The position numbers and the translations under genes are program-made. This document shows, piece by piece, positions 39,748 through 40,671 of a stretch of DNA of 40,671 bases. Within the stretch, counting starts at the first letter, position 1. Each line of letters opens with the position of its first letter. The notes beneath the pieces are model-generated. The model was not told where the DNA came from, did no database searches, and saw only the letters and a program-made list of their open reading frames with translations. The DNA comes from JBHWPB01 sp043424675 (GTDB taxonomy: Bacteria > Bacillota > Bacilli > Lactobacillales > Carnobacteriaceae_A), in the NCBI GenBank assembly GCA_043424675.1, contig JBHWPB010000035.1, positions 1-40,671 of the forward strand, read 5' to 3'.

Positions 39748-40671
39748 TCAAACATACTGACTGAGGTATTCCCATCTCTCCATCTTTTCTTCTAATTTCT
39801 CATTCAGCTCTCGTCTCTCTTTTTCTAATTCTTGTAAACGGCCGAGGTCATTTCCTGCTGTCTCCATTTCTTCAGGTATCTCTGAAATCCTATCATCGAG
39901 CTCAAACAATTCTTCTTCGATGGTTTCCCATTCTTTTTGTTCGTGATAGTTCAAGCGTGTCTTTTCTTTCACTTTTGCTTCTTGTGTTTTTTCAGTTTTT
40001 GATTCAACGGACTGCGGTGCACTTTCTTTGGCTACGGTTTGATCATTCTGCTCAAGATAATCTGTCATGTTTCCAAGATAATCATCGATATGACCCTCAC
40101 CTTGGAATACCAATAATTTGTCTGCAACTTTGTCTAAGAAATAACGATCATGGGAGACAGCTATGACTGCCCCTGGAAAGTCTTGAATGTAAGCTTCCAG
40201 AATAGTGAGTGTTTCAACATCTAAGTCATTCGTCGGCTCGTCCAACAGTAACACATTAGGTTCGCGAAGGAAAAGACTCAAGAGGTATAAGCGGCGCTTT
40301 TCTCCTCCAGAGAGTGTTCCTATCTTTTGATGATGAACACCTCGCGGAAATAAAAACTGTTCTAAGAGCTGACGGACATTGCGAATCTCACCTTCTGCTG
40401 TCTTAGTCTCTTCAGATATTTCTTGTAAGTATTCAATAATACGCTTGTCATCTTTCATACCTTCATTCGTTTGTGTGTAATAAGCAATACGAACGGTTTC
40501 CCCTACTTCTAAAACCCCTTCATCTAAAGGAAGGCGTCCAGCAAAAACATTCAGTAAAGAACTTTTCCCTGATCCATTTTTTCCAGTGATTCCCAGTCGC
40601 TCATTATTTTGGATGAGTATATTAAAATCTGATAGAATTTTTTTGTCGTCAATAGAAAGCGAGGCTCTTTT
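39748..40671 (-). CDS. ABC-F family ATPase, C-terminal part (5' end outside window)
   Basis: The frame is open to the right edge, giving at least 307 residues: the second ABC domain and tail of a soluble ABC-F protein. Walker A is GITGKNGSGKSSLL (about 40540-40580), the signature is TLSGGEKRRLYLL, Walker B is VLLLDEPTNDLD and the H loop is AVSHDRYFL. A charged linker and a coiled-coil end (FELDDRISEIPEEME...LEKERRELNEKLEEKME) resemble Uup/YfmR. Such proteins act on the ribosome, for example at difficult peptide bonds; a few give antibiotic protection, which cannot be judged here. An ATG at 40458 is internal, since it would cut off Walker A. Confidence 0.93.
   Translation of the reverse strand, partial: KRASLSIDDKKILSDFNILIQNNERLGITGKNGSGKSSLLNVFAGRLPLDEGVLEVGETVRIAYYTQTNEGMKDDKRIIEYLQEISEETKTAEGEIRNVRQLLEQFLFPRGVHHQKIGTLSGGEKRRLYLLSLFLREPNVLLLDEPTNDLDVETLTILEAYIQDFPGAVIAVSHDRYFLDKVADKLLVFQGEGHIDDYLGNMTDYLEQNDQTVAKESAPQSVESKTEKTQEAKVKEKTRLNYHEQKEWETIEEELFELDDRISEIPEEMETAGNDLGRLQELEKERRELNEKLEEKMERWEYLSQYV

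Overview
The window reads as chromosome of a low-GC Gram-positive bacterium of the order Lactobacillales. The block folA-ypmS-yozE-ctpA-lepB-rbgA-rnhB-dprA-topA-xerC-hslV-hslU, then parE-parC divergent from plsY, is a typical lactic-acid-bacterium arrangement. trmFO and codY are not in the places they hold in Bacillus. A T-box-controlled histidine operon with hisZ and a short-form hisG also fits. A family such as Carnobacteriaceae (marine or alkaliphilic genera) is my inference from gene content and many acidic proteins; no marker here proves it. No rRNA, tRNA, insertion sequence, prophage or CRISPR array was seen.

Layout. 1-4.0 kb: the end of an unknown + strand gene, a YflT/GSP17M-type stress protein, an odd sarcosine-oxidase-family flavoprotein with a probable CcpA (cre) site inside its promoter, and a + strand pair (alpha/beta hydrolase, glutathione peroxidase). 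4.0-12.2 kb: a ten-gene minus-strand operon, hisZ-G-D-C-B-A-F-IE-K plus a YggS-type PLP protein, behind a His T-box leader. 12.3-16.8 kb: small accessory genes (GNAT, an HMA-fold protein without its metal cysteines, an unknown membrane protein, a HEPN-like RX4H protein), a strongly divergent glyA-like gene and an orphan. 16.9-18.9 kb: a PTS-dependent dihydroxyacetone kinase operon in the order dhaM-K-L. 19.0-25.5 kb: ppaC, parC, parE and plsY. 25.5-37.3 kb: the housekeeping block (HslUV protease, XerC, TopA, DprA, RNase HII, RbgA, signal peptidase I, CtpA, YozE, YpmS, DHFR). 37.5-40.7 kb: a squalene/phytoene-synthase-family enzyme, a Ddl-like ATP-grasp protein and the 3' part of an ABC-F gene that runs off the right edge.

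The most interesting signal is in the his operon. hisH, the glutaminase partner of HisF, is absent, and this HisF has substitutions at positions that form the ammonia gate and HisH interface in the well-studied Thermotoga enzyme. This suggests a HisF that works without the usual HisH. A second theme is carbon control: cre-like sites overlap the promoters of the sarcosine-oxidase-like gene, the glyA-like gene and the dha operon. Both the oxidase-like and the glyA-like protein lack key catalytic or cofactor residues of their families, so their real substrates are open. Alignments to family members were made from memory and need checking by computation.
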